From the NCBI GenBank assembly GCA_022376925.1, contig JAIOJX010000001.1:34938170-35002169 (forward strand): DNA of 64,000 nt. Direction: 5' to 3'. Position 1 is the first letter of the stretch, and each line of letters begins with the position of its first letter. Positions 34,945 through 47,344 of this stretch are shown one piece after another. A program made the translations under genes and the position numbers. The notes under the pieces are model-generated. The model ran no database searches and had not been told where the DNA came from. It saw nothing but the letters and a program-made list of their open reading frames with translations. The stretch comes from Tragulus kanchil. Taxonomy: Eukaryota; Chordata; Mammalia; Artiodactyla; Tragulidae.

Positions 34945-35957
34945 ATTGTGTACCTGTTCCTGCACCTCTGAGTCTTTTCCTTATGACACTTGTCAGATCC
35001 TTTGGACCTGAGTTGCGTGCATGGGGAACCACCCTGGTTGCCAATATGCTCAAATTTGCTCATTATCAGATCTCTTTGGATCCTGATCCTTTCACACAAC
35101 ACATTTACTCTCCTTCCAGTATTGCCACTTGCAAATTTGACAAAGATGCTTTATATCCATGGTAAACTCAGCAAACTCTGCATTTATGTATTCATTACAA
35201 GATTAGGCCCATCTCAGAGAGCCTAAAGGAAAGCATCAGCGACGTCAGATGAGCTGGGGCTGGACCATAACTCCCATTGTTCCACTGCATCTGGTAACCA
35301 TTCTTTTTATTAACATACTGATTGCACCGAGGGCAGCGTAAGTACTAAACTGAGTGGGAACAGATAAGCAGTGTGTGGTAGGAGATGAAAAACTTGTAGC
35401 TGATAAGTGAGTACTCATACAAATAGAAGATGAGAAAAATGATTGTCAACATGGAATAGTTTCACCCTGCCTTTCTTACATATATAATATGGGGGTATTC
35501 TTCTAGTTACTAGATTCACTTGGCTGCCCAGTTGGGATAAATTCTTCCCAGTAACTTCACTGGGAAGAATATCCACTATAAGCATTGAGATTTGGGGCCT
35601 GAATCAATTTAGGACCTGAATCAATCGTGAAGTTGGAGGAATGGTGTCATCAAGATTGCAACATACATCATTCCTGACTTCCTTGCCACTCACAAGAAGA
35701 CCCATTAGCAATCAACCACAGACAAGACATCACTGAAGATTCCAGAACACAGGAATGAGAGATGAGGCTGAAGCCTCCCTTGGACCACAGAGACTGAGAA
35801 GGACTGCATATTAGAAAGGTGAGAGGAGCAGCTACACTCTAGACACATTGGCCCTCTCTCAAACTGGTAAAGTGCTGTACTAAGAAGGACCTCTTCTTTT
35901 GTATTTACAGAGATTCCATTATTTATAAGACAGAGACCCCATTTCTTTAAGACTCCT
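34861..35957. repeat. Tandem duplication D8, copy A
   Basis: About 1.1 kb, repeated at 35958-37052 (offset 1092). It starts in the middle of the SINE at GAAAGTTC. Paired frames of 60-78 codons on both strands here are duplicated noise, not genes. Confidence 0.9.
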
Positions 35958-37052
35958 GAAAGTTCAAGGAGGAGCCTGGCAGGCTACAGTCCATGGGGTC
36001 CCAAAGAGTCAGACACAACTAAGTGACTGAGCACACATTGTGTACCTGTTCCTGCACCTCTGAGTCTTTTCCTTATGACACTTGTCAGATCCTTTGGACC
36101 TGAGTTGCGTGCATGGGGAACCACCCTGGTTGCCAATATGCTCAAATTTGCTCATTATCAGATCTCTTTGGATCCTGATCCTTTCACACAACACATTTAC
36201 TCTCCTTCCAGTATTGCCACTTGCAAATTTGACAAAGATGCTTTATATCCATGGTAAACTCAGCAAACTCTGCATTTATGTATTCATTACAAGATTAGGC
36301 CCATCTCAGAGAGCCTAAAGGAAAGCATCAGCGACGTCAGATGAGCTGGGGCTGGACCATAACTCCCATTGTTCCACTGCATCTGGTAACCATTCTTTTT
36401 ATTAACATACTGATTGCACCGAGGGCAGCGTAAGTACTAAACTGAGTGGGAACAGATAAGCAGTGTGTGGTAGGAGATGAAAAACTTGTAGCTGATAAGT
36501 GAGTACTCATACAAATAGAAGATGAGAAAAATGATTGTCAACATGGAATAGTTTCACCCTGCCTTTCTTACATATATAATATGGGGGTATTCTTCTAGTT
36601 ACTAGATTCACTTGGCTGCCCAGTTGGGATAAATTCTTCCCAGTAACTTCACTGGGAAGAATATCCACTATAAGCATTGAGATTTGGGGCCTGAATCAAT
36701 TTAGGACCTGAATCAATCGTGAAGTTGGAGGAATGGTGTCATCAAGATTGCAACATACATCATTCCTGACTTCCTTGCCACTCACAAGAAGACCCATTAG
36801 CAATCAACCACAGACAAGACATCACTGAAGATTCCAGAACACAGGAATGAGAGATGAGGCTGAAGCCTCCCTTGGACCACAGAGACTGAGAAGGACTGCA
36901 TATTAGAAAGGTGAGAGGAGCAGCTACACTCTAGACACATTGGCCCTCTCTCAAACTGGTAAAGTGCTGTACTAAGAAGGACCTCTTTCTTTTTTGTATT
37001 TACAGAGATTCCATTATTTATAAGACAGAGACCCCATTTCTTTAAGACTCCT
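35958..37052. repeat. Tandem duplication D8, copy B
   Basis: Copy of 34861-35957. A few bases of the SINE are missing at its left edge, and a T-run differs near its right edge (CTCTTCTTTTG versus CTCTTTCTTTTTTG). Confidence 0.9.
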
Positions 37053-37435
37053 CCCAGCAGGCAAGAGAAGAGCAGTAACTTGGACGGGGAGGAGGTTAGC
37101 GTGACTCCCAGGAACCTTCCTGGGGTGACAACAGTGGGGGAGGAGTGGTGCCAACCCCATTGGTTGTGTCCCCTAACCTCAAGGATTACCCTCTTGTAGT
37201 TCTGACCTCAGCCCTCGGGAGGAAGAAACCTCTAGACTTGACTGCTGTTATCATTCCAGATTCATGGATCATGCCTCTTCCTAGTGAAGCCCAAGAATTC
37301 CTCCAACTGGAAGTTTCAGATGCTCCCAGAGCAAACCAGTTAGTGCTCTGAATTCACAGGTCAACACACCAAGTTATTTAGCATCGCTCCAAAAGATAAG
37401 CTCCAATTACCTTTCACAGGTGGGACTGCAGATGG
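37053..37435. other. Unassigned single-copy sequence
   Basis: A 68-codon plus frame (37145-37351) contains ordinary-looking residues, and a pyrimidine-rich TTTTTGTATTTACAG lies just upstream in D8. I cannot match it to a known protein; a decayed exon or pseudogene fragment is possible. Confidence 0.3.
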
Positions 37436-37547
37436 TGATTGTTAAGACACTAAGTCATGTCCCATAGACTGTAGCCTGCCTGGTTGCTCTGTCCATGGAA
37501 TTTTCCAGGCAAGAATACTGGGGTCGGTTGCTATTTCCTTCTTCTAA
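37436..37547 (-). mobile_element. Bov-tA/BovA2 SINE fragment, antisense
   Basis: Partial antisense element: CTAAGTCATGTCCCATAGACT, GGCAAGAATACTGGGGTCGG. The tRNA-like head is missing. Confidence 0.75.
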
Positions 37548-38084
37548 GAAGGACCTCTTGGACTTAAAATTTCTCCTTTGGGATAAAGAACAAAAAGTGG
37601 GCATCCAGATTCTTATTGTTGCAGGACATTTCCCAGGAAACTCATAGGGGTCGCACCTCACAGGAATCACTGGGAAAATGTTCAGGACTTGACCACTGGG
37701 GGACGAATAGAGATGGAGAAGAGGAGCAAGGTTTCCAATGACCAGCACTCAGATCTAGGCAGACTAAATTCCTGCAAACTGTGCTGCCTGGGTAGACATC
37801 CTGGCCAGTAACTCTGCCTATCTGCAGAGCAGAGCTGGTGGCCACATCTAGTCAGGGAACTTGCTTGGTAATTCTGCCTGATTTGGGTCCTTAGTCAATG
37901 AACCATATAAGCTGTGGACCCTTTCTAAGGGCAGAGAATCAAGTTATCCCTACCAAACTGCTGAATATAGCTTCTATATCTATTTTATCAGGAAGCCTGG
38001 CCAGAGAACCCAGTCAGTAATGGAGCCCATCTTACAGACCTGATTGGACACAGAGTCAAATCTGAGTCAACATGCAAAAATAAA
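37548..38084. other. Intergenic, nothing recognised
   Basis: Single-copy sequence without coding or regulatory signals that I can identify. Confidence 0.5.
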
Positions 38085-39245
38085 TATGTGATATACAACA
38101 TTAACAAAATGAAGGATAAAAATCACATGATCATCTTTTCAAGATAAAAACTGTCAACAAATTAGGTATAGAATAAACGTACCTCAACATAATAAAGGCC
38201 ATATTTGACAAGCCCGCTGCTAACATCATACTCAACAATGAAAAGTTGAGTTTCTTATAAGATAAGGAACAAGATAAGGCTGTACACTCTCATCATTGTA
38301 CTGGAAGCTTTAGCTAATGTACATGACAAGAAAAAAATTGTACAGATTGGGAAGAATACATAAAATTGTCTTTTGTTCATGCATGATATTATATGTACAA
38401 AATACATGAATAGCCAACACAATATTGAAGAAGAACGGAACTGGAGGACTGACACTACCCAACTTTGAGACATAGTATAAAGTTAAAATAATTTAGGCAG
38501 TGTTGTATTGACAAGATATTGGACACATGGAATAGAACAGAGATCTCAGAAATTAACAACCTACATAAATATAGTCAACTGACTTTTGACAAGGGAGCAA
38601 AGTCAATAGAATGAGGAAAAGATACTGGTAATAAAATAAGTGGACATACACATGCAAAAAATAAATGAACATCAACTCACGCAGTTCATAAAAATTTAGT
38701 CAAAATGAATCACAGATGTAAATGTAATATACAAAACCATAAAACTCCTGTGAGATAACATAGGACAAAATCTATATGACCTTGGGTTTGACAATGACTT
38801 TTTAGTTGCAAAACCAAAAGCACAAAGCATGAACGAACAGATAAACTGGACTTCATTAAAGTTAAATTTTTCTACTCTGTTAAAGACATTGTCAAGAGAA
38901 TGAAATGACAAACAACAGACTGGGAGAAAATATTTGCAATAGATATCAGATAAAAGAATTATCTAAAATATACAAAGAACTCTTAAAACTTAACAATAAA
39001 AACACAAAGCACCTGATTTTAAAATGGACAAAGAGCCTTAATAGATACCTTGTCAAAAAAGATACACAAATGGCAAATAAGATTATGAAAAGTTCTACTT
39101 TATATGTCATGAGGGACATGTAAACTAAAACAATGAGGCACACACCTATTAGAATGGCAAATTCAGAACAAGGACAACATCAAATGCAGAAGGGGATGTG
39201 GAGTAACAGCAACCTTAATTCATTGCTAGTGGGAATTTAAAATAG
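38085..39245 (+). mobile_element. L1 LINE ORF2 fragment
   Basis: Long sense L1 ORF2 piece: ATCACATGATCATCTTTTCA, ACATAATAAAGGCCATATTTG, TTGACAAGGGAGCAAAGTCA, AGACTGGGAGAAAATATTTG, AAAATGGACAAAGAGCC. Many frameshifts. Confidence 0.85.
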
Positions 39246-39250
39246 CATAG

Positions 39251-39521
39251 CGGGCTTCTCTGGTGGTCCAGTGGGTAAGGACACCACCTTGCAGTGCAAG
39301 GGGCGCTGGTTCAATCCCTGGCCTGGGAAGATCCCACGTGCCGTGGAGCGGCTGGACCAATGTGTCCAACTGCCTAGCCGGAGCTCTGGAGCGCATGAGC
39401 CCAGAGCAGTGCTCTGTGACAAGAGAGGCCACTGCTGTGGGAGGCCCACACAGGCCAAAGAACAAAGATGGATGAAAATAAATAAAAGAAAGACCAACAG
39501 AAGTGACCAAAAAACATAAAT
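39251..39521 (+). mobile_element. CHR-like SINE with target-site duplication
   Basis: Head GGGCTTCTCTGGTGGTCCAG to an A-rich tail. It is flanked by the 12-bp direct repeat AAAATAGCATAG (39239-39250 and 39522-39533), a clean LINE-mediated insertion into the L1 remnant. Confidence 0.92.
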
Positions 39522-39540
39522 AAAATAGCATAGCTACTGT

Positions 39541-39870
39541 GGTGCTGGAGAAAACTCTTGAGAGTCCCTTGGACAGCAAGGAGATCAAACCAGTCAGCCC
39601 TAAAGGAAATCAACCCTGAATGTTCATCGGAAGGACTGATGCTGAAGCTGAAGCTCCAATACTTTGGCCACCCAATGCAAAGAGATGACTCATTGTAAAA
39701 GACCCTGATGCTGGGAAAGATTAAGGGCATAAGGAGAAGGAGGTGACAGAGGGTGAGATGGTTGAATGGTATCACTGACTCAATGAACATGAATTTTAGC
39801 AAAGTCTGGGATATAAATGAAGGACAAGGAAGCCTTCTGTGGGATCACAAAGAGTGAGACACAACTTAGT
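39541..39870 (+). mobile_element. BovB LINE 3' end
   Basis: GTGCTGGAGAAAACTCTTGA, GAAGGACTGATGCTGAAGC, CAATACTTTGGCCACCC and a degenerate tail ending near GAGTGAGACACAACTTAGTG. Confidence 0.9.
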
Positions 39871-39941
39871 GACTGAACAACAACAGCCTTGGAAGACACT
39901 TAGGCAGTTTCTTTCAAACCAAACATGCTTATACCATGCTA

Positions 39942-40144
39942 CTGCTGCTGCTAAGTCACTTTGGTCATGTCTGACTCTTTGCGACCCCATGGACTGTAGT
40001 TCACCAGGTTCCTATGTCCATGGGGCTCTCCAGGCAAGAATACTGGAACAAGTTGCCATTCCAGGAGATCTTCCCAATCCAGGGATCAAACCTGTGTCTC
40101 CTACACTGCAGGTGGATTGTTTACCACTGAGTCACTAGGGAAGC
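39942..40144 (-). mobile_element. Bov-tA/BovA2 SINE, antisense
   Basis: CTGCTGCTGCTAAGTCACTT to CACTAGGGAAGCC, a full-length antisense ruminant SINE with the (CTG)n-like start of its 3' end. Confidence 0.9.
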
Positions 40145-40145
40145 C

Positions 40146-40490
40146 AAAATCTAGTCAATATATGCCTTGATATTTACCCAAATGAGTTGAAAACTAATAT
40201 TACACACAAAAACCTGCACTCATGTATTTATTGCAGATTTATTCATAAGTGCCAAAACTCAGAAACAACCATGATGTCCTTCAGTAGGTGAAAGGATAAA
40301 TAAACTTTGGTATATCTGGACAATGGAATATTATTCAGAGTTAAAAAGCAATGAGCTATAAGTCCATGGAAAGAAATGGATGGAACTTAAATCCATATTA
40401 CTAAGTGAAAGAAGTCAATCTGAAAAGACTACTTATTAAGTAATTCCAACTGTATGACACTCTGGAAAAGACAAAACTACAGAGACAATA
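40146..40490 (+). mobile_element. L1 LINE 3' fragment
   Basis: L1 ORF2 terminal blocks: ACACAAAAACCTGCACTCAT, GGACAATGGAATATTATTCA, GAAAGAAATGGATGGAAC. Runs into duplication D9. Confidence 0.75.
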
Positions 40491-41465
40491 AAAGATCAAT
40501 GGCTTCCAGGGGTTAGGTGGAAGGGAGGGATCCTCTGGAACACAGAGGATTTTTATGGTGAAACTATTATATACAATATTATATTGGTGGGTACATGTTG
40601 ATCTTGTTGTTGTTGTTTAGTTGGTAAGCAATGCCTGACTCTTTTGTGACCCATAGACTGTAACCTACCTTGTCTGAAATCATGGAATGTTCAAGAATAA
40701 AATCCTAGCATAAACTGTTGACTCTGGGTGATAATGATGTATCTCATCAGTTGTAACAAATGTGCCACTCTCCTGGGAGATGTTGATAATGGGAAAGGGT
40801 ATGCATGAATAGGGTCTGGGGGCATATGAGAAATTTTTGTAACTTCTGCTCAATTTTGCTGTGAATCTAAAAGTGTTCTATCAAATATACTCCATTTTTA
40901 AAAATGACAGTTTATCTTAAACAGATTTAGTACTAATAGAATTACAAGCATTGCTGAGGAGAAACTTTAAACAATACATTTTTGTGAGGGGAAAAATCTG
41001 TATAATTCTGGATAATTTTTCTTAGAAGTCAAGTATAACTATAATTTTTAAACAGAGAAATCAATTTATGGAATAGTGAAACTCATGCTTTATGAAAGTA
41101 AAATTGGATGTTCAAATCAAGAAAAATATAATTAACCATTTCTTCTGAGTTTTGTGTGACAGCATTTTGTTTCAAAGGTGGCATTACTAAGGCAAATATC
41201 AAGACAAGATGCAAGACATTCAGATTTAGCATTTATTAATATTAAACACTCTCCAGCTAAGCGGAAACTTCACTAGCCAGGATCCTTCAAACCCTTTTCG
41301 ACTTAGAGGTCGATAGAGTTTCCTTAGACTGGAAAGTTTTTGGACCTCTCCTTTATAACTGTTGTGCAAGATATCCCCACTTCATTATTGACCCTAACAA
41401 GCCAAGATTTAGGGTGAGAACTTAGTCAAATTATAAGACATAAATGGTATGGTCCTAACAGAAAC
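40491..41465. repeat. Tandem duplication D9, copy A
   Basis: Repeated at 41492-42466 (offset 1001). A 26-bp A-rich filler (41466-41491) sits at the junction. No gene in the unit. Confidence 0.9.
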
Positions 41466-41491
41466 AAAAAAAAAACAGAAGAAAAAAATTA

Positions 41492-42466
41492 AAAGATCAA
41501 TGGCTTCCAGGGGTTAGGTGGAAGGGAGGGATCCTCTGGAACACAGAGGATTTTTATGGTGAAACTATTATATACAATATTATATTGGTGGGTACATGTT
41601 GATCTTGTTGTTGTTGTTTAGTTGGTAAGCAATGCCTGACTCTTTTGTGACCCATAGACTGTAACCTACCTTGTCTGAAATCATGGAATGTTCAAGAATA
41701 AAATCCTAGCATAAACTGTTGACTCTGGGTGATAATGATGTATCTCATCAGTTGTAACAAATGTGCCACTCTCCTGGGAGATGTTGATAATGGGAAAGGG
41801 TATGCATGAATAGGGTCTGGGGCATATGAAAAATTTTTTGTAACTTCTGCTCAATTTTGCTGTGAATCTAAAAGTGTTCTATCAAATATACTCCATTTTT
41901 AAAAATGACAGTTTATCTTAAACAGATTTAGTACTAATAGAATTACAAGCATTGCTGAGGAGAAACTTTAAACAATACATTTTTGTGAGGGGAAAAATCT
42001 GTATAATTCTGGATAATTTTTCTTAGAAGTCAAGTATAACTATAATTTTTAAACAGAGAAATCAATTTATGGAATAGTGAAACTCATGCTTTATGAAAGT
42101 AAAATTGGATGTTCAAATCAAGAAAAATATAATTAACCATTTCTTCTGAGTTTTGTGTGACAGCATTTTGTTTCAAAGGTGGCATTACTAAGGCAAATAT
42201 CAAGACAAGATGCAAGACATTCAGATTTAGCATTTATTAATATTAAACACTCTCCAGCTAAGCGGAAACTTCACTAGCCAGGATCCTTCAAACCCTTTTC
42301 GACTTAGAGGTCGATAGAGTTTCCTTAGACTGGAAAGTTTTTGGACCTCTCCTTTATAACTGTTGTGCAAGATATCCCCACTTCATTATTGACCCTAACA
42401 AGCCAAGATTTAGGGTGAGAACTTAGTCAAATTATAAGACATAAATGGTATGGTCCTAACAGAAAC
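41492..42466. repeat. Tandem duplication D9, copy B
   Basis: Near-identical to copy A. It differs in a GGGGGC/GGGGC run and a T-run near 41820-41840. Confidence 0.9.
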
Positions 42467-42696
42467 AGAAGAGATTAAGAAGTTGAAAGAATATACAGAA
42501 GAACTATACAAAAAAGATCTTAATGAGTCAGATGATCATGATGGTGTGATCACTCACCTAGAGCCAGAAATCTTAAGAGTGCAAAGTCAAGTGGGCCTTA
42601 GGAAGCATAACTATGAACAAAGATAGTGGAGGTGATAGAATTCCATCTGAAGTATTTTAAACATTAAAATATGATGCTGTTAAAATGCTGCACTCA

Positions 42697-42968
42697 AGGG
42701 CTTTCCTGGTGGTCCAGTGGGTAAAGAGTCCACCTTGCAGTGCAAAGGATGCCAGTTCGATCCCTGGCCCAGGAAGATCCCACATGCCGTGGAGCAGCTG
42801 GGCAGGTGTGTCCAGTTGTGAGCCAGCACTCTGGAGTGCATGAGCCCAGAGCCAGTGCTCTGCAGTAAGAGGGGTCACTGTGATGGAAGGCCCACACAGG
42901 CCAAAGAATAAGAAGATAGATGAAAATAAATAAGTAATAACCAATAAAAGAGGCCAAAAAATGTTTTA
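42697..42968 (+). mobile_element. CHR-like SINE nested in BovB
   Basis: GGGCTTTCCTGGTGGTCCAG head to A-rich tail. The flanking direct repeat AAAATGCTGCACTCAA (about 42682-42697 and 42970-42985) marks the insertion. Confidence 0.92.
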
Positions 42969-43801
42969 AAAAATGCTGCACTCAATCTACGAGCAAACGT
43001 GGAAAACTCAGCTGTGGTCTGAAAACTGGAAAAAGTCAGTTATCATTACAATTCCAAAGAAGAGCAATGCCAAAGAATGTTCAAAGCACCACACCATTGC
43101 ACTCATTTCTCATTCTAGCAAAGTAATGCTCAAAATATTCCAAGCTAGCCTTCAACAATGCATGAAGCAAGAACTTCCAGATGTACAAGCTGGATTTAGA
43201 AAAGACAGAAGAACAAAAGATCAAATTGCCAACATCTGTTCAATCACAGAAAGAGCAAGAGACTTCCAGAAAAACATCTACTTCTGCTTCATTGACTACG
43301 TAAAGCCTTTGACTGTGTGGATGACAACAAACTGGAAAATTCTGAAAGAGATGGGAATACTAGATCACTTTACCTGTTTCCTGTGAAACCTGCGTACAGG
43401 ACAAGAAGCAACAGTTCGAACTTGGCATGGAGCAATGGGTTGGTTCCAAATTGGGAAAGGAGTATGTCAAGTCTTTATATTGTCACCCTGCTTATTTAAT
43501 TTATATTCAGAGTACCTCATGCCAAATGCTGGCCTGGCTGAATCACAAGCTGAATTAAGATTACTGGGAGAAATATGAATAACCTCAGTATGCAGATAAC
43601 ATCACCCTATGGCAGAAAGCAAAGAGGAACTACAGAGCCATTTGATGAAGGTGAAAGAAGAGAGTGTAAAAGATGGCCTAAAATTCAAATTTCAAAAAAT
43701 GAAGATTATATTATCTGGTCCCATCACATCATGAGAAATAAACTGGCAAACAATGGAAACAGTGACAATCTTTATTTTTTGGGGTTTCAAAATCACTGCA
43801 G

Positions 43802-44096
43802 GGCTTCCCTGGTGATCCAGTGGGTAAGGACACTGCCTTGCAGTGCAAGGGACGCCGGTTTGATCCCTGGCCTGGGAAGATCCCACGTGCTGCGGAACGG
43901 CTAGACCAATGTGTCCAATTACCGAGCTGGAGCTCTGGAGCGCATGCACCCAGAGCCGGTGCTCTGCAACAACAGAGGCCACTGTGATGGGAGGCCCACA
44001 CGGGCCAAAGAACAAAGATGGATGAAAACAGGCAAATGAAAGACCAATAGAAATGGTCCACCCACTCACCCCCCCCCCCCCCCAAAAAAAAAAAAA
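43802..44096 (+). mobile_element. CHR-like SINE nested in BovB
   Basis: GGCTTCCCTGGTGATCCAGT head, then a C-run and A-run tail. Flanked by the 14-bp direct repeat CAAAATCACTGCAG (43788-43801 and 44097-44110), which marks the insertion into BovB. Confidence 0.93.
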
Positions 44097-44474
44097 CAAA
44101 ATCACTGCAGATGTTGACTGCCTCCATGAAATCAAAAAATACCTGCTCCTTGGAAGAAAAATTGTGACAAACCTAGACAGAATATTCAAAAGCAGAGATG
44201 TCACTTTGCCAACAAAAATCCATATAGTCAAAGCTATGATTTTCCCAGTATTCATGTATGGATGTGAGAAATAAAGAAGGCTGAGGGCTGAAGAGTTGAT
44301 ACCTTCGAACTTTTGTGTTGGAGAAGACTCTTGAAGAGTACCTTGGACTGAAAGGAGATCAAACCAGTCAATCCTATCGGAAATCCACCCTGAATATTCA
44401 TTGGAAGGATTAATGCCAAACCTGAAGCTCCAATACTTTGGCCAGTTAATGCAAAGAGATGATGTTGCAGAAAT

Positions 44475-45620
44475 TAATCTGTTGAGAAACCGAGCACCAC
44501 ACCTAGAGGGTTGGAGAACTCAGGTTTATTACACTGGTGGTCCCAGATGAACTAACATCTGAAGTTCTGGGCCCCGAGCTCAAAGTGAGCTCTTTGTTTA
44601 TAGGATTAGAGTATGCAATTACAATTGGCAGTCTCTTATTAGTAGCAGTTACAAAGTGTGGGAGTTGCTATCACTTACAGGTAGGGGCAATTACAGAGGT
44701 ATTCATTAAGAGTGGGGGCAACTACAGAGCACGGGAGTTGCTATGGATTACAGGTTGAGATTTCCAAACAGAAACTCACAGAAGCAGGAATCGAACATTC
44801 CACTCTTATCAGTATATCTTATGGTTACAACTGTCTCAGTGCAGCAAGTATATCTTACAGAAGCAGAACAAACATGAAGTTATTTCTAAGTAAGTGTAAG
44901 TTTTAATTCTCCTCTTCATCCTCCCTTCTTCATGCCCTTTAATTTTATAAGACCTCATCTTCTTGAACTTCTTGGCCCAGGGGCTGGTAACCCCTCAAGG
45001 CTAGGAGATGTGTGGTGGCTGTCCTATCTGTGGGGGCTCAGCTAGGTTGGAAACTGTTCTCATGAATACTGGCCAGAGGCAAAGCAGGAGGAGGCCAGTC
45101 CCAAAGCGGAGCAGGACTACTCCTACTAGAGTTTTGAGTCCTCTCAGGTAAGAAAACCATCCTCCAAACAACTCTCCAGGATTCCATTCCTTCCAGATCT
45201 GGACTGGGATATGAGCTATTGTCATTCTTCTGGTCATTTCTTCTATGACATTGCCTTTATCGTCTATTTGTAGGCAACAGCTGCTAAGATAGAACTTTCG
45301 AAAGCCAGAGAATAATCTAGGGCCAGGCTATTCTGATATATAGCATTCTGGATCATGGTTTGTTGTTCTGCCAGTAAATTAAGAGCCTTGGCTGTTTCAT
45401 TGGTAATGATTTCAGCTACCACCTGAAGCTAGATGATACTGTTAAGCATGTACATTTGAGGCTGATATTCCCAGGACCCATGTTCTGCCCAAGTAGCTGG
45501 CCAGTAGTACTGGATTTTGTGTTCAGGAGGCCATGCATCATCCATCCAGTCTCCAATTTGTACTGACCTGCACTTTCTGGTTGAGGGCTGTCATCATAAA
45601 CTGGAACCACCAATGATTGA
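44475..45620 (-). mobile_element. Endogenous retrovirus remnant: env TM fragment and 3' LTR, antisense
   Basis: On the minus strand a frame at 45001-45237 reads like the end of a gammaretrovirus-type transmembrane envelope subunit: a membrane-proximal segment, a hydrophobic anchor and a short tail. Upstream frames (to about 45613) hold further env-like pieces separated by stops. A purine-rich tract at about 44910-44945 and an LTR-like region follow, with a TATAAA-like box near 44600 and AATAAA near 44525 on the minus strand. gag and pol are absent and env is disrupted by stops and frameshifts, so it is a non-functional fossil. It abuts BovB at 44470. Confidence 0.68.
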
Positions 45621-45699
45621 CCGGGGGCTAAGGGGAGGAGGAAGAAGGAGGGAAAAGGAGGTCAGACAACACAAAACTAGAAAAAAAAAAAAAAACCAA

Positions 45700-46279
45700 C
45701 AAATCAAATAATAGGAACAACCTTAAACAGACAAGTCTCCAAAGAAGACATACACATGGCCAAAAGATATGAAAAGATGCTCAGTGTCACCTATTATTAG
45801 AGAAACGTAAATCAAAACTACAATGAAATATCACCTCAGTCAGTCAGAATGGTCATCATCAAAAAAGCTACAGACAATAAAACTGGAGAAGTAGTGGTGA
45901 AAAGGGAAACTTCTTGCCCTGTTGATGGGAATGCAAATTGACACTGCCACTATGGAAGACAGTACGGAGATGCCTCAAAAAAAAAGGAATAAAACCACTC
46001 TATGACCCAGTCATCCCACTGCTACGCATATACACTGAGGAAGTCACAATGGAAAGAGACACATGTACCCCAGTATTCACTGAAGCACTTTTAACAGTAG
46101 CTAGAACATGGAAACCACCTAGATTTCGATCAACAAATGAATGGATAAATAAGCTGTGGTAAATGTATACAATGGAATATTACTGAGCCATAAAAAGGGA
46201 TGCCTTTGAGTCAGTTCAAAGGAGGTGGATGAAACTACAGTCTATTATCCCGAGTGAACTAGGAGAGAAACAGAAAGAG

Positions 46280-46319
<40 letters not shown>

Positions 46320-46600
46320 GTATAGAATCTGGAAAGATGGTCCTCATAGATGTGCATGCAGAGCAGCAGTGGAGCCATGGACATAGAGCACAGAGTTATG
46401 GATATTGGGGGGAGGGAGGGGAACATGCTGTGGGACTAAGGGAACTCAAACAGGGGCTCTGTGGCAACCTGGGGGGTGGGATGTGGAGGGAGATGGAAGG
46501 GCGTTTCGGGAGGGGGAACATATGAATACCTATGGCAGATCCAGGTGGATGTGTGGCAGCAAACAACAAAACTCTGTAGCACACTAACTAAGAAAATAAA
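45700..46600 (+). mobile_element. L1 LINE 3' end
   Basis: L1 ORF2 C-terminus and 3' UTR: CAAACAGACAAGTCTCCAAAG-like start, GAAATATCACCTCAGTCAGT, ATGGAAAGAGACACATGTAC, then GGGGCTCTGTGGCAACCTGG and an AATAAATAAAAAG end. A (TA)n run at about 46281-46322 interrupts it. A related L1 stands at the same place before the second PRAME-like copy (54064-55060). Confidence 0.85.
46281..46322. repeat. (TA)n microsatellite in L1 3' region
   Basis: About 42 bp of TA repeats with TG interruptions. The corresponding run in the second segment (about 54862-54875) is much shorter. Confidence 0.9.
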
Positions 46601-46602
46601 TA

Positions 46603-47194
46603 AAAAGAAATGTTGAAGAGAGAAAACAGAAAAAATAGACTAAAGCACAGTAAGAACAAACCAAAGCAAAGCATATCCAGAAACGCTATGATCAGATGCT
46701 AAGTACCATGCAGGAAAGTAAGGCTTGTCTGAAAAGACGACCCGCGAAGGGAACTTAGTAAGGATGGTGATTACAGGGTTATCTGCGGACAGTCCGTTAG
46801 GGAAAAATACATAATGGCCAGAGAACCTGCTTGCTGAGTTAGGCCCAGAGGCACAGAAAAGGGGCTAGTGGGGCTGGAGAAGAATTCACTGAACAAATCT
46901 TCACGTGTGCATTGTGCCAGGCATCACTATAAGGAAATGGTAATGAACAAAGACATATTCCTGCCTTCCAGGAATTTATATCTTCCCACCAGAGGGTGAC
47001 GGCCAATTTCCAATACAGCATATAAATAAGATGTATTTTGAAAGGTGGGAAACAATTGCAAAGAGAAGAGGAACCAAACAGGGAAGTAGTGGAATCAGGA
47101 GCTCGGGAGCAGGGCTGGAAACAAGTACCCTGAGCGACCCTTGCAACTGAAAGGAGTGTTATGGAAGGGGTGGCCGTTTTCTCCTTGTCTGGAG
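46603..47194. other. 5' flank of PRAME-like unit 1, nothing recognised
   Basis: Bases 46.50-46.77 kb are missing from block B. The rest is shared. No coding exon identified. Confidence 0.5.
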
Positions 47195-47315
47195 GAGGGC
47201 ATAGCAGCCCACTCCAGCATTCCTGCCTGGCGAATCCCTTAGACAGAGGAGCCTGGCGCGCTACAGTCCGCGGGGTGGCCAAGAGACGGACAGGCCTGCA
47301 AGTGATTTAGCACGC
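47195..47315 (+). mobile_element. BovA2/Bov-tA SINE 3' half
   Basis: GTCTGGAGGAGGGCATAGCA, CATTCCTGCCTGGCGAATCC, GAGGAGCCTGGCGCGCTAC. The head is missing. Copy at about 55485-55605. Confidence 0.8.
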
Positions 47316-47344
47316 ACGCAGTTTTCTCCTTTCTGCTGCTTTTA

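Larger units (their letters stand above)
42467..44470 (+). mobile_element. BovB (RTE) LINE, about 2 kb, interrupted by two SINEs
   Basis: Largest BovB piece here. The reverse-transcriptase region is readable at 42973-43386 (motifs PKKSNAKECSKH, QAGFRKDRRTKDQIANI, FCFIDY), then shifts frame with many stops. A degraded YADD-like catalytic region lies near 43.6 kb, and the ITADVDCLHEIKK segment follows at 44.1 kb. SINEs at 42697-42968 and 43802-44096 split it. It ends abruptly near 44470, where an ERV/LTR remnant begins. Dead element. Confidence 0.92.

Noticed and set aside
34917..36318. Paired 60-78 codon frames, twice
   Set aside because: Again duplicated only as part of a tandem segment; opposite-strand frames overlap fully.
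42973..43386. Active reverse transcriptase
   Set aside because: The BovB reading frame is broken downstream, and the element is interrupted by two SINEs and truncated at both ends.
45001..45613. Domesticated (syncytin-like) envelope gene
   Set aside because: Only short pieces remain, with stop codons and frame changes between them and no signal peptide or complete surface subunit. A fossil, not a captured gene.
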